The notes under the pieces are model-generated. The model was given only the letters and a program-made list of their open reading frames with translations. It made no database searches and was not told the DNA's origin. From an uncultured Paracoccaceae bacterium (GTDB lineage Bacteria; Pseudomonadota; Alphaproteobacteria; Rhodobacterales; Rhodobacteraceae): a stretch of 26,671 nt of DNA. Positions 15,004 through 23,460 of this stretch are shown here, in pieces (positions within the stretch are counted from its first letter, which is position 1; the number at the start of each line of letters is the position of its first letter). Made by a program: the position numbers and the translations under genes. The stretch is from positions 1-26,671 of the forward strand of contig CALBSG010000034.1 of NCBI GenBank assembly GCA_937927675.1, given 5' to 3'.

Positions 15004-15528
15004 TCAGTAGATCAGACCGTCATAAACTCCAAAGGCGCTTGCCGTGCTGCCAAGGCTTTCGCCCTGATCGCGGGCATAGGCAGCCACCGCCGAATAGGTT
15101 CCCGGCCCGAAAGACCCATCCACCCCGCCCCGGTAATAGCCCCAATGGGCCAGACGGCGCTGGATCAACCGGCGCTCGGCGCTGGAATAGCTGTTGAAGG
15201 CGCGCGCGGCCGGGGTGGAATAGATCGAATTGTAATCCCGCTGCGGCTTGTAATGGCCATAGCCATGCCCGCGGCCACGGTTGCCATGATAATACTCGCG
15301 GGGTTCTGGCTCGGGCAGATACTGGGGTTCGTATTGCGGCACCGGGCGATAGACCTGCGCGCGGTCGCGGCGGGCGTCATCGATGATCGATTTCAAGACA
15401 AGCGCGCCCACGGCGCCTTTCAACGTGTCCTGTTCCCGCTGGCCCCACGCCAAAGCAGGGCCGGCCGAGGTGGCAATCGCCAGTGCGGTCACCAAGGAAA
15501 GAGCGGAGGCTTTGAGATGCGGCAGCAT
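15004..15528 (-). CDS. Exported protein with C-terminal peptidoglycan-binding-like domain
   Basis: A 174-residue protein with a clear signal peptide (hydrophobic LSLVTALAIATSAGPALA, cleavage after ALA). A low-complexity middle rich in Pro, Tyr, Arg, Gly and His follows (YEPQYLPEPEPREYYHGN...). The C-terminal segment AERRLIQRRLAHWGYYRGGVDGSFGPGTYSAV matches the PG_binding_1 repeat pattern. It probably sits in the periplasm bound to cell wall. The start has a good ribosome-binding site (AAAGGAT). It lies 108 bases upstream of the sigma-factor gene on the same strand. Confidence 0.82.
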   Translation of the reverse strand: MLPHLKASALSLVTALAIATSAGPALAWGQREQDTLKGAVGALVLKSIIDDARRDRAQVYRPVPQYEPQYLPEPEPREYYHGNRGRGHGYGHYKPQRDYNSIYSTPAARAFNSYSSAERRLIQRRLAHWGYYRGGVDGSFGPGTYSAVAAYARDQGESLGSTASAFGVYDGLIY

Positions 15529-15697
15529 GTCAGGATCCTTTCGGGTTTTGCGCCGCCCGGACTGTCGGGTCGGCTAATATCCGAAAGATGGGGCATGCCC
15601 GGCCCGCTAGGCAAAATCGCGGGGTTGTTAGGGGATAGCGAAGGCCAGTTTGGCCACATAGGCCAAAAGTTGAGACCGCTTCACGGCCCCGAAAATG

Positions 15698-15726
15698 AAA
15701 ACGGGGCCCGAAAGGGGCCCCGTTTT
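15698..15726 (-). terminator. Rho-independent terminator after the aldehyde dehydrogenase gene
   Basis: AAAACGGGGCCC (15698-15709) pairs perfectly with 15715-15726 around a GAAAG loop. Read on the minus strand it ends in TTTTCATTTTC, 34 bases after the dehydrogenase stop. The remaining sequence between 15529 and 15697 shows only short GGCC repeats and the leader of the 15528 gene. Confidence 0.88.
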
Positions 15727-15760
15727 GCAATGCATTGTCTTGCGATCAGATCGACTGCAA

Positions 15761-17239
15761 TCAGATCGACAGGCAGACGTATTTGACTTCCATGTAATCC
15801 TCGACCCCGTGCGAAGAGCCTTCGCGACCAAGGCCCGACTGTTTGACGCCGCCGAACGGTGCCACCTCGGTCGAGATGAGGCCGGTGTTCACGCCCACCA
15901 TGCCGTATTCCAGCGCTTCTTGAACGCGGGTGATCCGGCCCACATCACGGGCGTAGAAGTACGAAGCCAGACCAAAGATCGTGTTGTTGGCCAGGTAGAT
16001 GACCTCTTCCTCGGTGTCGAACTTGAACAGCGGCGCGACCGGGCCGAAGGTTTCTTCGGTGGCAACCTTCATGTCATTGGTCACGCCGGTCAGCACGGTC
16101 GGTTCAAAGAAGGTGCCGCCCAAGGCATGGGCCTTGCCACCCGCCAGAACCTTGCCGCCGCCAGACACGACGTCAGCAATATGCTCTTGCACCTTTTCGA
16201 CCGCATCGCTGTTGATCAGCGGGCCGGTGGTAATGCCTTCTTTCAGACCATCCCCCACGTTCAGCTTGCGCACCGCAGCGGCCAGCTTTTCGGCAAAGGC
16301 ATCATAAACGCCGGCCTGCACATAGATCCGGTTCGCGCAAACGCAGGTCTGACCGTTGTTGCGGAACTTCGAGATCATCGCGCCTTCGACGGCCTTGTCG
16401 AGATCGGCATCATCGAAAACGATGAACGGCGCGTTGCCGCCGAGTTCCATCGAGCATTTCAGAACCTGATCGGCGGCCTGACGCAACAGGATGCGACCAA
16501 CTTCGGTCGAGCCGGTGAAGGTCAGCTTGCGCACACGCGGGTTTTCACAGAATTCCTTGCCGATGTCCGAGGACCGCGACGAGGTGACCACGCTGAACAC
16601 GCCCTTCGGCACGCCCGCGCGTTCGGCCAGAACGGCCATGGCCAGCGCCGAGAGCGGCGTTTCAGCGGCCGGACGCGAGACCATACCACAGCCCACGGCC
16701 AAAGCCGGGCCAACCTTGCGCGCGATCATGGCGTTGGGGAAGTTCCACGGCGTGATCGATGTCGCCACGCCAATCGGCTGCTTCAGCACGGTGATGCGCT
16801 TGTCGCGCTGGTGGCCGGGGATCGTCTCGCCATAGATGCGCTTGGCCTCTTCGCCAAACCATTCGATGAACGACGCACCGTACAGGATCTCGCCCTTGGC
16901 CTCGGCCAGCGGCTTGCCCATTTCGGCGGTCAGGATGGCGGCCAGATCGTCGGCATTGGCGACCATCAGGTCATACCATTTGCGCATCACGGCGGCGCGT
17001 TCCTTGCCGGTGCGGGCAGCCCATTCGTGGCGCGCCTTGTCGGCGGCCTCGATGGCGCGGCGGGCATCTTCACGGGTCATGTCGGCGACATTGGCGATCA
17101 CATCGCCGCGCGCGGGGTTCGTCACGGCAAAGGTCTTGCCGTCAGCGGCATTGACCCATTCACCCGCGATATAGGCCTGTTCGACCAGCAGGCTGGGATC
17201 TTTCAGAATAGAACGCAGATCGGTTGCAGTATCGAGCAT
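15761..17239 (-). CDS. gabD: NAD(P)-dependent succinate-semialdehyde dehydrogenase
   Basis: A 492-residue aldehyde dehydrogenase oxidising succinate semialdehyde to succinate, the last step of GABA breakdown feeding the TCA cycle. It follows E. coli GabD closely: TPWNFP with Asn166, FTGSTEVGR, ELGGNAPFIVFDDADLDKAVEGA with general base Glu265, NNGQTCVCANR with nucleophile Cys299 and paired Cys301, and EVAPFGGVKQSGLGREGS. One departure is Arg189 in MVSRPAAETP, where nearly all relatives have the cofactor-binding Lys. The start has a GGGAGG ribosome-binding site. It is monocistronic with a terminator, divergent from the hydrolase gene. No gabT is adjacent. Confidence 0.93.
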   Translation of the reverse strand: MLDTATDLRSILKDPSLLVEQAYIAGEWVNAADGKTFAVTNPARGDVIANVADMTREDARRAIEAADKARHEWAARTGKERAAVMRKWYDLMVANADDLAAILTAEMGKPLAEAKGEILYGASFIEWFGEEAKRIYGETIPGHQRDKRITVLKQPIGVATSITPWNFPNAMIARKVGPALAVGCGMVSRPAAETPLSALAMAVLAERAGVPKGVFSVVTSSRSSDIGKEFCENPRVRKLTFTGSTEVGRILLRQAADQVLKCSMELGGNAPFIVFDDADLDKAVEGAMISKFRNNGQTCVCANRIYVQAGVYDAFAEKLAAAVRKLNVGDGLKEGITTGPLINSDAVEKVQEHIADVVSGGGKVLAGGKAHALGGTFFEPTVLTGVTNDMKVATEETFGPVAPLFKFDTEEEVIYLANNTIFGLASYFYARDVGRITRVQEALEYGMVGVNTGLISTEVAPFGGVKQSGLGREGSSHGVEDYMEVKYVCLSI

Positions 17240-17347
17240 GTGGGCCTCCCATTTCTCGGCTGGCCCTGCAATGCATCTTGAGGCACAAAAAGTCTAGCAG
17301 GCGCTGCTTTACTGGCCACAAATTCTGCTTGTAACTGGAATCATCCC

Positions 17348-18127
17348 ATGCCCGATCTGAGCCGTGATTATCAAAACTCTGCCTTCATTCCAGACGGCGA
17401 TGCCTATTATCCGCGCTGGCAGGCCGAGGCGGCCGCGTTTCGCGCCCGGATGACCGAGCGGACCACGCTGAACATCCCCTATGGCCCCGGCGCGCGGCAG
17501 GCCTTTGACCTTTTCCACCCTGAAGCCAGCCCCAAGGGTCTTCTGGTCTTTGTGCATGGAGGGTATTGGCTGGCCTGCGACCGCGCCGATTACAGCCATC
17601 TGGCCGCCGGTGCGCTGGCGCGGGGCTGGGCCTGTGCAATGCCCTCCTACACTTTGGCCCCCGAAGGCCGCATCGCCGCCATGACCCAAGAAGTGGCCCA
17701 AGCGGTGCGCGCCGCCGCCGCCCGAATCTCTGGCCCCGTGGTGGTCACCGGTCATTCGGCAGGCGGGCATCTTTCTGCCCGTATGGGGTGCGCCGATCTG
17801 GATCTTCCGGTGGCGCGGGTGGTGCCGATCTCTCCCTTGGCGGACCTTGCCCCGCTGATGCAGACCGACATGAACACAGATCTGCATATCGACATCCCCG
17901 AGGCCGCCACCGAAAGCCCGGCACGGCTGGCCTTGCGTCCCGGCACCACGGCGCATGTCTGGGTCGGAGGGCAGGAACGCCCCGCCTTTCTGTGGCATGC
18001 CCGCACGCTGTCAGAGGAATGGAATTGCCCTTGGACGGTGGCGGCCGGAAAGCACCATTTCGATGTGATCGACGGGCTGACCGCCCCCGATTCCGGCCTG
18101 ATGGCGGCTTGTCTGGACGGGCTCTAA
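17348..18127 (+). CDS. Alpha/beta hydrolase, arylformamidase-like
   Basis: A 259-residue alpha/beta hydrolase. The oxyanion motif HGGYW (about residues 75-79), nucleophile elbow GHSAGG (Ser near 137), acidic segment VGGQERPAF and catalytic His in GKHHFDVID are all in order. The HGGYW form and the N-terminal SRDYQNSAFIPD segment are shared with the eukaryotic-type kynurenine formamidase group, so hydrolysis of N-formylkynurenine or a related ester/amide is possible. No tryptophan-degradation genes are nearby, so the substrate is open. It ends 6 bases from the convergent polyprenyl synthase stop. Confidence 0.82.
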   Translation: MPDLSRDYQNSAFIPDGDAYYPRWQAEAAAFRARMTERTTLNIPYGPGARQAFDLFHPEASPKGLLVFVHGGYWLACDRADYSHLAAGALARGWACAMPSYTLAPEGRIAAMTQEVAQAVRAAAARISGPVVVTGHSAGGHLSARMGCADLDLPVARVVPISPLADLAPLMQTDMNTDLHIDIPEAATESPARLALRPGTTAHVWVGGQERPAFLWHARTLSEEWNCPWTVAAGKHHFDVIDGLTAPDSGLMAACLDGL

Positions 18128-18133
18128 GCCGTC

Positions 18134-19138
18134 TTAGGCCAGCCGCGACACCACATAGGCCGACAGCTCATCCAAGACTTGCCGCAGGGGGTGATCAGGC
18201 AGATCGCGCAATGCCGCACGCGCCCGGTCAGCCCAGACAAAAGCATCGGCGCGGGCGGCTTCCAGCGCGCCGTGGCGGGTCATGATGGACAAAGCCTGCT
18301 CGAGATCGCCCTCGCGCTGGTCGCCCTTTTCAATCACCCGCACCCAGAAGGCACGCTCGTCAGCATCCGCCTTTGCCACCGCCTTGATAAGCGGCAGCGT
18401 GAGCTTGCGTTCGCGGAAATCATCGCCGGTGTTCTTGCCGATCGCCGAGGCCGTTCCGCCGTAATCCAGAAGATCGTCGGCAATCTGAAAGGCAATGCCC
18501 AAGGCGTCGCCATAGGTGTAAAGCGCCTGAACCGCAGCCTCTGGCGCACCAGCCACCACACCGCCGACCTCGGTCGCGGCCGAAAACAGCGCCGCCGTCT
18601 TGCCGCGCACCACCTTGAGGTAAATCTCTTCCGTCGTCGCCAAATCCTGCGCGGCGGTGAGCTGCAACACCTCGCCCTCGGCAATCGTGGCGCTGGCATT
18701 GGCAAGGATGTTGAGAACCCGCATCTGGCCCGGTTCGGTCATCAACTGAAACGCGCGGGCAAACAGGTAATCGCCGACCAGCACCGAAGATTTGTTATCC
18801 CACAGAAGATTCGCCGTCGGACGCCCCCGCCGCTGCGCGCTTTCGTCGACCACATCATCATGGAGCAGCGTCGCGGTGTGGATGAACTCCACCGCCGCCG
18901 CCAAATGCACATGGTAGGGGCCAGCATAGCCGCACAGCCGCGCGGCGGCCAAGGTCAGCATCGGGCGCAGACGCTTGCCACCCGCCTCGATCAGATGCGC
19001 GGTGACTTGTGGGATGCGGGGGGCATGTTCCGACGCCATCCGTTCGCGGATCAGAAGGTTCACCGCTTCCATATCCGCCGACAGCATTTCGGCCAGCCGG
19101 TCATGCGGTTTCTGCGCCAGATCCAAAGCCATTCCCAT
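18134..19138 (-). CDS. Long-chain all-trans polyprenyl diphosphate synthase (octa/decaprenyl type)
   Basis: About 334 residues from ATG 19138 (ATGs at 19150 and 19132 are alternatives; none has a strong ribosome-binding site). It elongates farnesyl or geranyl diphosphate with isopentenyl diphosphate to make the ubiquinone side chain. Motifs are GGKRLRP (53-59), first Asp-rich HDDVVD (93-98), GDYLFARAF, and the second Asp-rich ADDLLDYGG. The residue five before the first Asp motif is the small Ala89, consistent with a long product; relatives in this group make decaprenyl (CoQ10) chains (DdsA/IspB). It is divergent from the DUF2007 gene, only 40 bases away. Confidence 0.93.
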   Translation of the reverse strand: MGMALDLAQKPHDRLAEMLSADMEAVNLLIRERMASEHAPRIPQVTAHLIEAGGKRLRPMLTLAAARLCGYAGPYHVHLAAAVEFIHTATLLHDDVVDESAQRRGRPTANLLWDNKSSVLVGDYLFARAFQLMTEPGQMRVLNILANASATIAEGEVLQLTAAQDLATTEEIYLKVVRGKTAALFSAATEVGGVVAGAPEAAVQALYTYGDALGIAFQIADDLLDYGGTASAIGKNTGDDFRERKLTLPLIKAVAKADADERAFWVRVIEKGDQREGDLEQALSIMTRHGALEAARADAFVWADRARAALRDLPDHPLRQVLDELSAYVVSRLA

Positions 19139-19178
19139 CCGTCTCGACATTCCGTTTCGCGCCCGCGAAACTGTGCAT

Positions 19179-19406
19179 ATGAAACTCTTGCTGCAAACCA
19201 CAGATCCGACCGTGATCGCTTTCGCACAAGCGCTCCTTGAGGGCGAGGATATAGCCAGCTTTGTGCTGGACGTCCACATGAGCGTGTTCGAAGGCAGTCT
19301 GGGTTTCCTGCCGCGGCGTTTGATGGTGGCCGACCGCGACTGGTTCATGGCCCGCGCCGTGGTTCGCGACAACGGAATAGACGAAGGTTATGATGCAAGA
19401 AGCTGA
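19179..19406 (+). CDS. DUF2007-family small protein
   Basis: A 75-residue protein starting MKLLLQTTDPTVIAFAQALLEGEDI, with RRLMVADRDWFMARAVVRD toward the end. This is the DUF2007 pattern (putative signal-transducing protein; ferredoxin-like alpha/beta fold), of unknown biochemical role. It overlaps the following methyltransferase gene by 17 bases, so the two are translated together. The start is the first ATG after the divergent promoter region. Confidence 0.82.
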   Translation: MKLLLQTTDPTVIAFAQALLEGEDIASFVLDVHMSVFEGSLGFLPRRLMVADRDWFMARAVVRDNGIDEGYDARS

Positions 19407-20169
19407 GTTTGCTGAAGAAAGCCTGTCACGTGATGCCTTTCTATGTGGCAAGCTGCACCTGTGGCAGCCGATAAAGGGCTACCGCGCGGCCACCGATCCG
19501 GTGCTTTTGGCGGCGGCCTGCCCGGCGACACCGGGGCAATCGGTGCTGGATCTGGGCTGCGGCGCAGGGGCGGCAGCCCTTTGCCTTGGCGCACGGGTTC
19601 CGGGGTTGCACCTGGCCGGGCTAGAGGTGCAACCGGCCTATGCCGCACTGGCGCGCCGCAATGCCGCCGCGAATGGCCAAACGATGCAGGTTGAAACCGG
19701 GGACCTTGTGCATATGCCAAAGGCGCTGCGCCGCGATTTCGACCATGTCATCGCCAACCCACCCTATTACCCGGCGGGGGGAACGCCCTCACCGGTTGCG
19801 GCGCGCGCCCGCGCCTTGCAGGTCGAAACGCCGCTGGGTGATTGGGTGCAGGCGGCAGCCCGCCGTCTGGCCCCCGGTGGCTGGCTGACCCTGATCTGCG
19901 GCGCCGATGGCTTGCCGCAGGTTCTGGCCGCCATGGGAAGCAAACTCGGTTCCGCCGCGGTCTTGCCTTTGCAGCCACGCGACGGACGCCCGGCGCTGCG
20001 CATCCTGCTGCGCGCCCGCAAGGGCGGCAAGGGCGCGTTCCGGCTTTTGGCGCCCCTTACCCTGCACCACGGTGCGGCGCATGACGGCGATCGGGAAAGC
20101 TATACCCCCCTCGCAAATGCGGTCCTGCGGGAAGGTGCCGACCTCATGGCTGCCTTCGGCGGAATTTGA
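19390..20169 (+). CDS. N6-adenine methyltransferase, TrmN6-like
   Basis: A 259-residue class I SAM-dependent methyltransferase. The SAM-binding VLDLGCGAGAAALCLG (about 53-68), GLEVQP with the acidic ribose-binding residue, and the catalytic NPPYY (about 123-127) that marks N6-adenine or amino-group methylation are all present. The N-terminal LCGKLHLWQPIKGYRAATDPVLLAA is typical of tRNA1(Val) A37 N6-methyltransferase relatives, so modification of tRNA is the likely role. The start is one of two adjacent ATGs (19390 or 19393) inside the end of the DUF2007 gene. Confidence 0.85.
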   Translation: MMQEAEFAEESLSRDAFLCGKLHLWQPIKGYRAATDPVLLAAACPATPGQSVLDLGCGAGAAALCLGARVPGLHLAGLEVQPAYAALARRNAAANGQTMQVETGDLVHMPKALRRDFDHVIANPPYYPAGGTPSPVAARARALQVETPLGDWVQAAARRLAPGGWLTLICGADGLPQVLAAMGSKLGSAAVLPLQPRDGRPALRILLRARKGGKGAFRLLAPLTLHHGAAHDGDRESYTPLANAVLREGADLMAAFGGI

Positions 20170-20264
20170 CTGAATGTCGCGGCACAATTGTCGGAAGACT
20201 TGATGACAGACGGTCAGATTCGTGCTGCACTGAAGCTGTTGAAACCATCCCCAGGAGGATTTCC

Positions 20265-20435
20265 ATGACCGTCGCTTCCCACATCGCCGAACTGAAAAAG
20301 AAGCACGAACATCTTTCCGAGCAGGTGGAAAAAGCGCAACGCGCGCCTGGCTCGAATGACCTCCAGATCCACGAATGGAAAAAGCAGAAACTGAAGATCA
20401 AGGAAGAGATCGAGCGTTTGGCTCAGTCGGCCTGA
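20265..20435 (+). CDS. YdcH/DUF465 family small coiled-coil protein
   Basis: A 56-residue, highly charged helical protein. The N-terminal helix (SHIAELKKKHEHLSEQVEKAQ) and C-terminal LQIHEWKKQKLKIKEEIERL match the DUF465/YdcH helical hairpin; the function of the family is unknown. The start is set by AGGAGG at 20253-20258, a strong site suggesting high expression. Its last 13 bases overlap the end of the convergent transporter gene, leaving no room for a conventional intergenic terminator. Confidence 0.9.
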   Translation: MTVASHIAELKKKHEHLSEQVEKAQRAPGSNDLQIHEWKKQKLKIKEEIERLAQSA

Positions 20436-21304
20436 ACGGGCTTTTGCGACAGGCTTGCGCGCGCAGCCAGCACCGCACCAAAGGTTATTAGCAGCGCCGC
20501 CAGCAATAACACGGGCTTTGCCTCGGCTTGGCCCCCGGCAATCAGAGCCAGCGTGGACAACAACGGCGCCGCATAGGAGGCGACACCCAAAAGCTGGATG
20601 TCGCCTTTTTTCATGCCGATATCCCAGGTAAAGAACGCCGCCCCCACCGGGCCAAGGCCCAAGCCGATCACCGACAGCCACCCCCAACCGCCCTGCGGCC
20701 AAAGCGTTTCTTCCCACATCAGATGCGCAGGCACCGACAGCACGGCCGTCAGCAGGCAGTAGACCACCACCGATTCGGTCGGAACGGCCCCCAATTGCCG
20801 CGACAGCACGGAATAGGCCGCCCAAGCGAGCGCGCAGCCAAAGGCCAGCACCAGACCCAACATGGGGATCGTCTCGGCCGCCTCGCCCCGGCTCATCACG
20901 ATCAGCCCGGCCCCGGCAAAGGCCACCAAGGCGCCAATCACATGCAAGGGCCGCAGCTTTTCGCCCGGCAGCAGGCCGGAAAACAGCACGATGAACAGCG
21001 GCCAAAGATAGGCAATCAAGCCAATCTCGGCAAAGGGGGCGATGCGAAATGCGGTGAAGTACAGCGCGTGATAGCCGAAAAGCCCAATCGTGCCGAATGC
21101 ATAGACTTTCCACGACACCTGCCGCAGCACGCCAAATCCTGCGCCACGGCCGATCCAGATCAGACCAAGCGTTCCGCCGATGCCAAAGCACAAGGCGTTC
21201 AGCAGGAACGGTGGCACCGGGGTCGAGCCGATGGTCATCAGCGCCAAGAGCGCCCACATCAGAATCGCCGTAAATCCGACCCCTGTCGCTTTTTGCCGTG
21301 TCAT
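20423..21304 (-). CDS. DMT-superfamily exporter, YddG-like
   Basis: A 293-residue inner-membrane protein with about ten hydrophobic segments and two EamA-like halves. The N-terminus MTRQKATGVGFTAILMW is very close to that of E. coli YddG, an exporter of aromatic amino acids and some toxic solutes, and IGLIAYLWPLFIVLF and GDIQLLGVASYAAPLLS also match it. The substrate is inferred. The start at 21304 begins at this conserved N-terminus; upstream in-frame codons are not membrane-like. It is a single-gene unit on the minus strand, downstream of phaB's terminator. Confidence 0.85.
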   Translation of the reverse strand: MTRQKATGVGFTAILMWALLALMTIGSTPVPPFLLNALCFGIGGTLGLIWIGRGAGFGVLRQVSWKVYAFGTIGLFGYHALYFTAFRIAPFAEIGLIAYLWPLFIVLFSGLLPGEKLRPLHVIGALVAFAGAGLIVMSRGEAAETIPMLGLVLAFGCALAWAAYSVLSRQLGAVPTESVVVYCLLTAVLSVPAHLMWEETLWPQGGWGWLSVIGLGLGPVGAAFFTWDIGMKKGDIQLLGVASYAAPLLSTLALIAGGQAEAKPVLLLAALLITFGAVLAARASLSQKPVQAD

Positions 21305-21396
21305 CCCTGCCCCGCGTGTTTTCTTTGGCTTTGCACAAGGCCTATACGCTGGCCCGGCCTGCTTCAAGTCGGCCGCTGTCTTGCCCCCGGATGTGC

Positions 21397-21423
21397 AAAA
21401 GCCCGGCACGAGGCCGGGCTTTT
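21397..21423 (-). terminator. Rho-independent terminator after phaB
   Basis: AAAAGCCCGGC (21397-21407) pairs with GCCGGGCTTTT (21413-21423) around a 5-base loop. It lies 19 bases beyond the phaB stop and, read on the minus strand, ends in a T-run. Confidence 0.9.
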
Positions 21424-21442
21424 GAGATCAAGGAAATGTCGG

Positions 21443-22168
21443 TTAGACGAAGAACTGGCCGCCATTGGCGGAAATCGTCGCACCGGTGATAAAGCCCGCA
21501 TCATCGGCCGCAAGGAACGCAACGCAGCGCGCGATTTCCTCAGGCTCACCCAAGCGGCCCACAGGAATCAGCGGAATGATGCGCTCTTTCAGTACCTTTT
21601 CATCAATCGCCCGCACCATTTCCGTGCCGATATAGCCGGGGCAAATCGCGTTCACAGTGATGCCAGCGCGGGCGCCTTCCTGTGCCAAGGCTTTGGTAAA
21701 GCCCAGATCCCCGGACTTGGCGGCAGAATAGTTGGCTTGGCCTGCCTGCCCCTTTTGCCCGTTGATCGACGAGATGTTGATGACGCGGCCAAACTTGCGG
21801 TCGCGCATCCCGGACCACAGAGGATGGGTCATGTTGAAAAGACCCGTCAGGTTGGTGTCGATCACCTCTTTCCACTGGCCGGGGGTCATCTTGTGAAACA
21901 TCGCATCGCGGGTGATGCCGGCGTTGTTGACCAGAACGTCCACGGGGCCGACCTCTGCCTCGACCTGCGCGATACCTGCGACGCAGGCATCATAATCGGC
22001 AACCGACCACTTGTAGGTGGGAATCCCGGTTTCCTTGGTGAAGGCAGCAGCAGCCTCGTCATTGCCTGCATAGTTTGCGGCCACCTTGTAACCAGCCGCT
22101 TTCAACGCCACAGAAATCGCCGCACCAATGCCGCGCGACCCACCGGTGACCAATGCTACTCTTGCCAT
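21443..22168 (-). CDS. phaB: Acetoacetyl-CoA reductase
   Basis: A 241-residue short-chain dehydrogenase reducing acetoacetyl-CoA to (R)-3-hydroxybutyryl-CoA with NADPH, the monomer for polyhydroxybutyrate. It shows the cofactor motif TGGSRGIG (8-15), NNAG, and the catalytic Ser/Tyr/Lys in ISSINGQKGQAGQANYSAAKSG. ITRDAMFHKM and GYIGTEMV are typical of PhaB as opposed to FabG. The ATG at 22168 has an AAGGAGGA site 4 bases upstream; a TTG one codon earlier is not needed. It lies 119 bases downstream of phaA, with a strong hairpin between. Confidence 0.95.
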   Translation of the reverse strand: MARVALVTGGSRGIGAAISVALKAAGYKVAANYAGNDEAAAAFTKETGIPTYKWSVADYDACVAGIAQVEAEVGPVDVLVNNAGITRDAMFHKMTPGQWKEVIDTNLTGLFNMTHPLWSGMRDRKFGRVINISSINGQKGQAGQANYSAAKSGDLGFTKALAQEGARAGITVNAICPGYIGTEMVRAIDEKVLKERIIPLIPVGRLGEPEEIARCVAFLAADDAGFITGATISANGGQFFV

Positions 22169-22216
22169 CAATTCCTCCTTCCAAGAGATGCCCTTGAAAT
22201 CCTGTTACCGAAAATG

Positions 22217-22249
22217 AAAAGAGCACGCAACTTTATTGCGTGCTCTTTT
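22217..22249 (-). terminator. Terminator-like hairpin between phaA and phaB
   Basis: AAAAGAGCACGCAA (22217-22230) pairs perfectly over 14 bases with 22236-22249 around CTTTA. Each strand ends in a T-run, so it could act in both directions. It lies 38 bases after the phaA stop and before phaB. Confidence 0.88.
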
Positions 22250-22287
22250 TGCATTTGCAGCGAAAATTTCGCGATCGCAGCGCTGGC

Positions 22288-23460
22288 TCAGCGTTCCAGC
22301 GTCAAGGCCACGCCCATGCCGCCGCCGATGCACAGCGTCGCAAGGCCCTTCTTGGCGTTCCGGCGGCCCATTTCGTGGATCAGCGTGTTCAGGATGCGGC
22401 AGCCCGAGGCACCGATCGGGTGGCCGATGGCAATCGCGCCGCCGTTGACGTTCACGACGTCCGGGTTCCAGCCCATATCCTTGTTTACCGCGCAGGCCTG
22501 CGCCGCGAAGGCTTCGTTGGCTTCAACGAGGTCGAGGTCAGCGGCTTTCCAGCCCGCCTTGTCCAGCGCCTTGCGGCTGGCATAGATCGGACCAACGCCC
22601 ATGATCGACGGATCAAGCCCGGCAGTGGCATAGGACGCGATCCGCGCCAGCACCTTCAGCCCGCGCTTTTCAGCCTCTTTATCGGTCATCAGCATAACGG
22701 CTGCCGCACCATCGTTGATACCGCTGGCATTGCCCGCCGTCACCGAACCCTCTTTGGTGAAGGCCGGACGCAGTTTCTGCATGCTCTCCAGTGTTGCGCC
22801 ATGACGGATGTATTCGTCGGCATCCACCACCACATCGCCCTTGCGGGTCTTCACCGTGAAGGGGATGATTTCGTCGACGAACTTGCCAGCCTTCTGTGCG
22901 GCCTCTGCCTTGTTCTGGCTTTCCAGCGCGAACTGGTCCTGCATCTCGCGGCTGATCTGCCACTGGTTGGCGACATTCTCGGCTGTGATGCCCATGTGAT
23001 AGCCGTTGAAGGCATCCCAAAGCCCGTCACGAATCATCGAATCGATGAAATTCAGATCGCCCATCTTCTGGCCTGCACGCAGGTGCGCGACATGGGGAGA
23101 GAGCGACATGTTTTCCTGCCCGCCCGCAATAACGATGCGCGCATCCCCCAAGGTCACATGCTGCGCCCCGAGCGCAACCGCCCGCAGACCCGAGCCGCAG
23201 ACCTGGTTGATGCCCCAGGCGCTGGCCTCTTTCGCCAGCCCTGCGCGGATCGCAGCCTGACGCGCGGGGTTCTGGCCCTGACCTGCGGTCAGCACCTGGC
23301 CAAGAATGACCTCTTCCACTTCGGCCTTGTCGATCCCGGCGCGGGCGATGACGCCCTCCAGCACCGAAGCGCCCAGATCATGCGCCGGGGTATTGGCGAA
23401 AGCGCCGTTGAAACTGCCCACGGCGGTCCGGCCGGCCGCGACGATCACCACATTGGTCAT
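22288..23460 (-). CDS. phaA: Acetyl-CoA acetyltransferase (beta-ketothiolase)
   Basis: A 390-residue biosynthetic thiolase that condenses two acetyl-CoA to acetoacetyl-CoA, the first step to polyhydroxybutyrate. Catalytic residues are present: nucleophile Cys88 in NQVCGSGLRAV, His in the GHPIGASG motif, and the second Cys in LCIGGGMG at the C-terminus. Length and sequence match PhaA/AtoB-type enzymes. The start has a GAGGAGGGGA ribosome-binding site. A near-match to CTGC-N3-GCAG, the reported Rhodobacter PhaR operator pattern as I recall it, lies 34-44 bases upstream. Confidence 0.96.
   Translation of the reverse strand: MTNVVIVAAGRTAVGSFNGAFANTPAHDLGASVLEGVIARAGIDKAEVEEVILGQVLTAGQGQNPARQAAIRAGLAKEASAWGINQVCGSGLRAVALGAQHVTLGDARIVIAGGQENMSLSPHVAHLRAGQKMGDLNFIDSMIRDGLWDAFNGYHMGITAENVANQWQISREMQDQFALESQNKAEAAQKAGKFVDEIIPFTVKTRKGDVVVDADEYIRHGATLESMQKLRPAFTKEGSVTAGNASGINDGAAAVMLMTDKEAEKRGLKVLARIASYATAGLDPSIMGVGPIYASRKALDKAGWKAADLDLVEANEAFAAQACAVNKDMGWNPDVVNVNGGAIAIGHPIGASGCRILNTLIHEMGRRNAKKGLATLCIGGGMGVALTLER

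Noticed and set aside
15695..17281. A 528-codon open frame antisense to gabD
   Set aside because: It covers gabD exactly on the other strand, includes the terminator, and shows no domain; the reverse strand has every GabD motif.
20528..22585. A 685-codon open frame on the plus strand across the transporter, phaB and the end of phaA
   Set aside because: It lies antisense to three well-supported genes and crosses two perfect terminator hairpins. Its composition (Arg/His/Gln/Pro-rich) is what GC-rich codon bias produces on the opposite strand.
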